6,257 nucleotides of DNA from Spirochaetota bacterium. GTDB lineage: Bacteria; Spirochaetota; UBA4802; UB4802. The position numbers were made by a program, and so were the translations under genes. Positions 6,065 through 6,257 of the stretch are shown here, in pieces (position 1 is the first letter of the stretch; every line of letters starts with the position of its first letter). The stretch is from contig JAGYNX010000118.1 in assembly GCA_018399855.1 (NCBI GenBank), positions 1 to 6,257 on the forward strand, in the 5' to 3' direction. The notes below the pieces were generated by a model, which was given only the letters and a program-made list of their open reading frames with translations, had not been told where the DNA came from and ran no database searches.

Positions 6065-6257
6065 TCAGTTTTCTATTATGTCATACACCAAATCAAAAGA
6101 TATAAGGGTAGCAAGAACGGCCTTAAGCGGCATTCCCGATGTTGTTTTAACAAGAAACTCGTTGTCTATTTCTTCAAAATTCCACTTGCCATCTGTGACT
6201 GTAATTTTACCCACGTAATCAAGTGAGTCGCAATTATAAAGCAACACTTCTCTTATA
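6065..6257 (-). CDS. Unrecognised protein, C-terminal part, cut by the window edge
   Basis: A leftward open frame enters from the right edge and stops at TGA (complement of 6065-6067), giving 63 visible residues. An internal GTG at 6247 could be read as a start, but the frame stays open to the edge (Ile-Arg-Glu precede it) and no ribosome binding site is evident, so I treat the gene as partial. The visible part alternates strand-like segments (YVGKITVTDGKWNFEEID, then EFLVKTTS) with a final hydrophobic helix (PLKAVLATLISFDLVYDIIEN). No metal-binding motif, P-loop or clear membrane anchor is seen, and I do not recognise the family. Its stop faces the stop of the transporter gene with only 7 nt between them, so the two transcripts converge and any transcription termination signals must lie inside the opposing genes. 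Confidence 0.6.
   Translation of the reverse strand, partial: IREVLLYNCDSLDYVGKITVTDGKWNFEEIDNEFLVKTTSGMPLKAVLATLISFDLVYDIIEN

Noticed and set aside
6058..6080. TTTT and nearby AT-rich bases after the transporter as a transcription terminator
   Set aside because: The T run is only four bases, there is no hairpin, and the stretch lies inside the convergent frame; evidence is too weak to call.

Overview
This window looks archaeal, most likely from a methanogen or an ANME-type relative in or near the Methanosarcinales. The evidence is a DUF5320 tail, two MinD-type ATPases with inserted ferredoxin domains, an Mrp/NBP35 ATPase and NifX-like proteins packed together. Shine-Dalgarno sites match GGAGGTGA, and arginine is mostly AGA/AGG with frequent ATA isoleucine. 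The placement is inference from gene content and style; no rRNA or tRNA is present to test it.

Layout: positions 1-6057 form one rightward gene series with gaps of 39 nt or less and two overlaps, so it is probably one operon. In order it encodes the end of a DUF5320 protein (3-167), a COG1237-type metallo-beta-lactamase-fold hydrolase (186-1028), two tandem MinD/ferredoxin ATPases of equal length (1049-1912 and 1912-2775) and a TrmO-type tRNA methyltransferase with a TTG start (2762-3277). After the longest gap come an Mrp/ApbC/NBP35 Fe-S carrier ATPase (3317-4195), a stand-alone NifX-like protein (4209-4547), a small Gly/Arg-rich zinc-ribbon protein (4565-4792) and a cation diffusion facilitator with a second NifX-like domain at its C-terminus (4804-6057). 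A convergent, truncated gene of unknown function enters from the right edge (6065-6257, minus strand).

How they may work together: the series is dominated by proteins that bind or move metals and Fe-S clusters. It has two 8-cysteine ferredoxin ATPases, one cluster-carrier ATPase, two NifX-type domains, a zinc ribbon and a membrane metal transporter. A reasonable inference is a metal or metallocluster handling module, in which the NifX-like domain fused to the transporter may sense or deliver the same ligand as the stand-alone NifX-like protein. The individual families are known. The combination, the divergence of the fused domain and the unusual transporter site are the parts worth a closer look. 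No mobile element, CRISPR array, RNA gene or clear promoter is visible.
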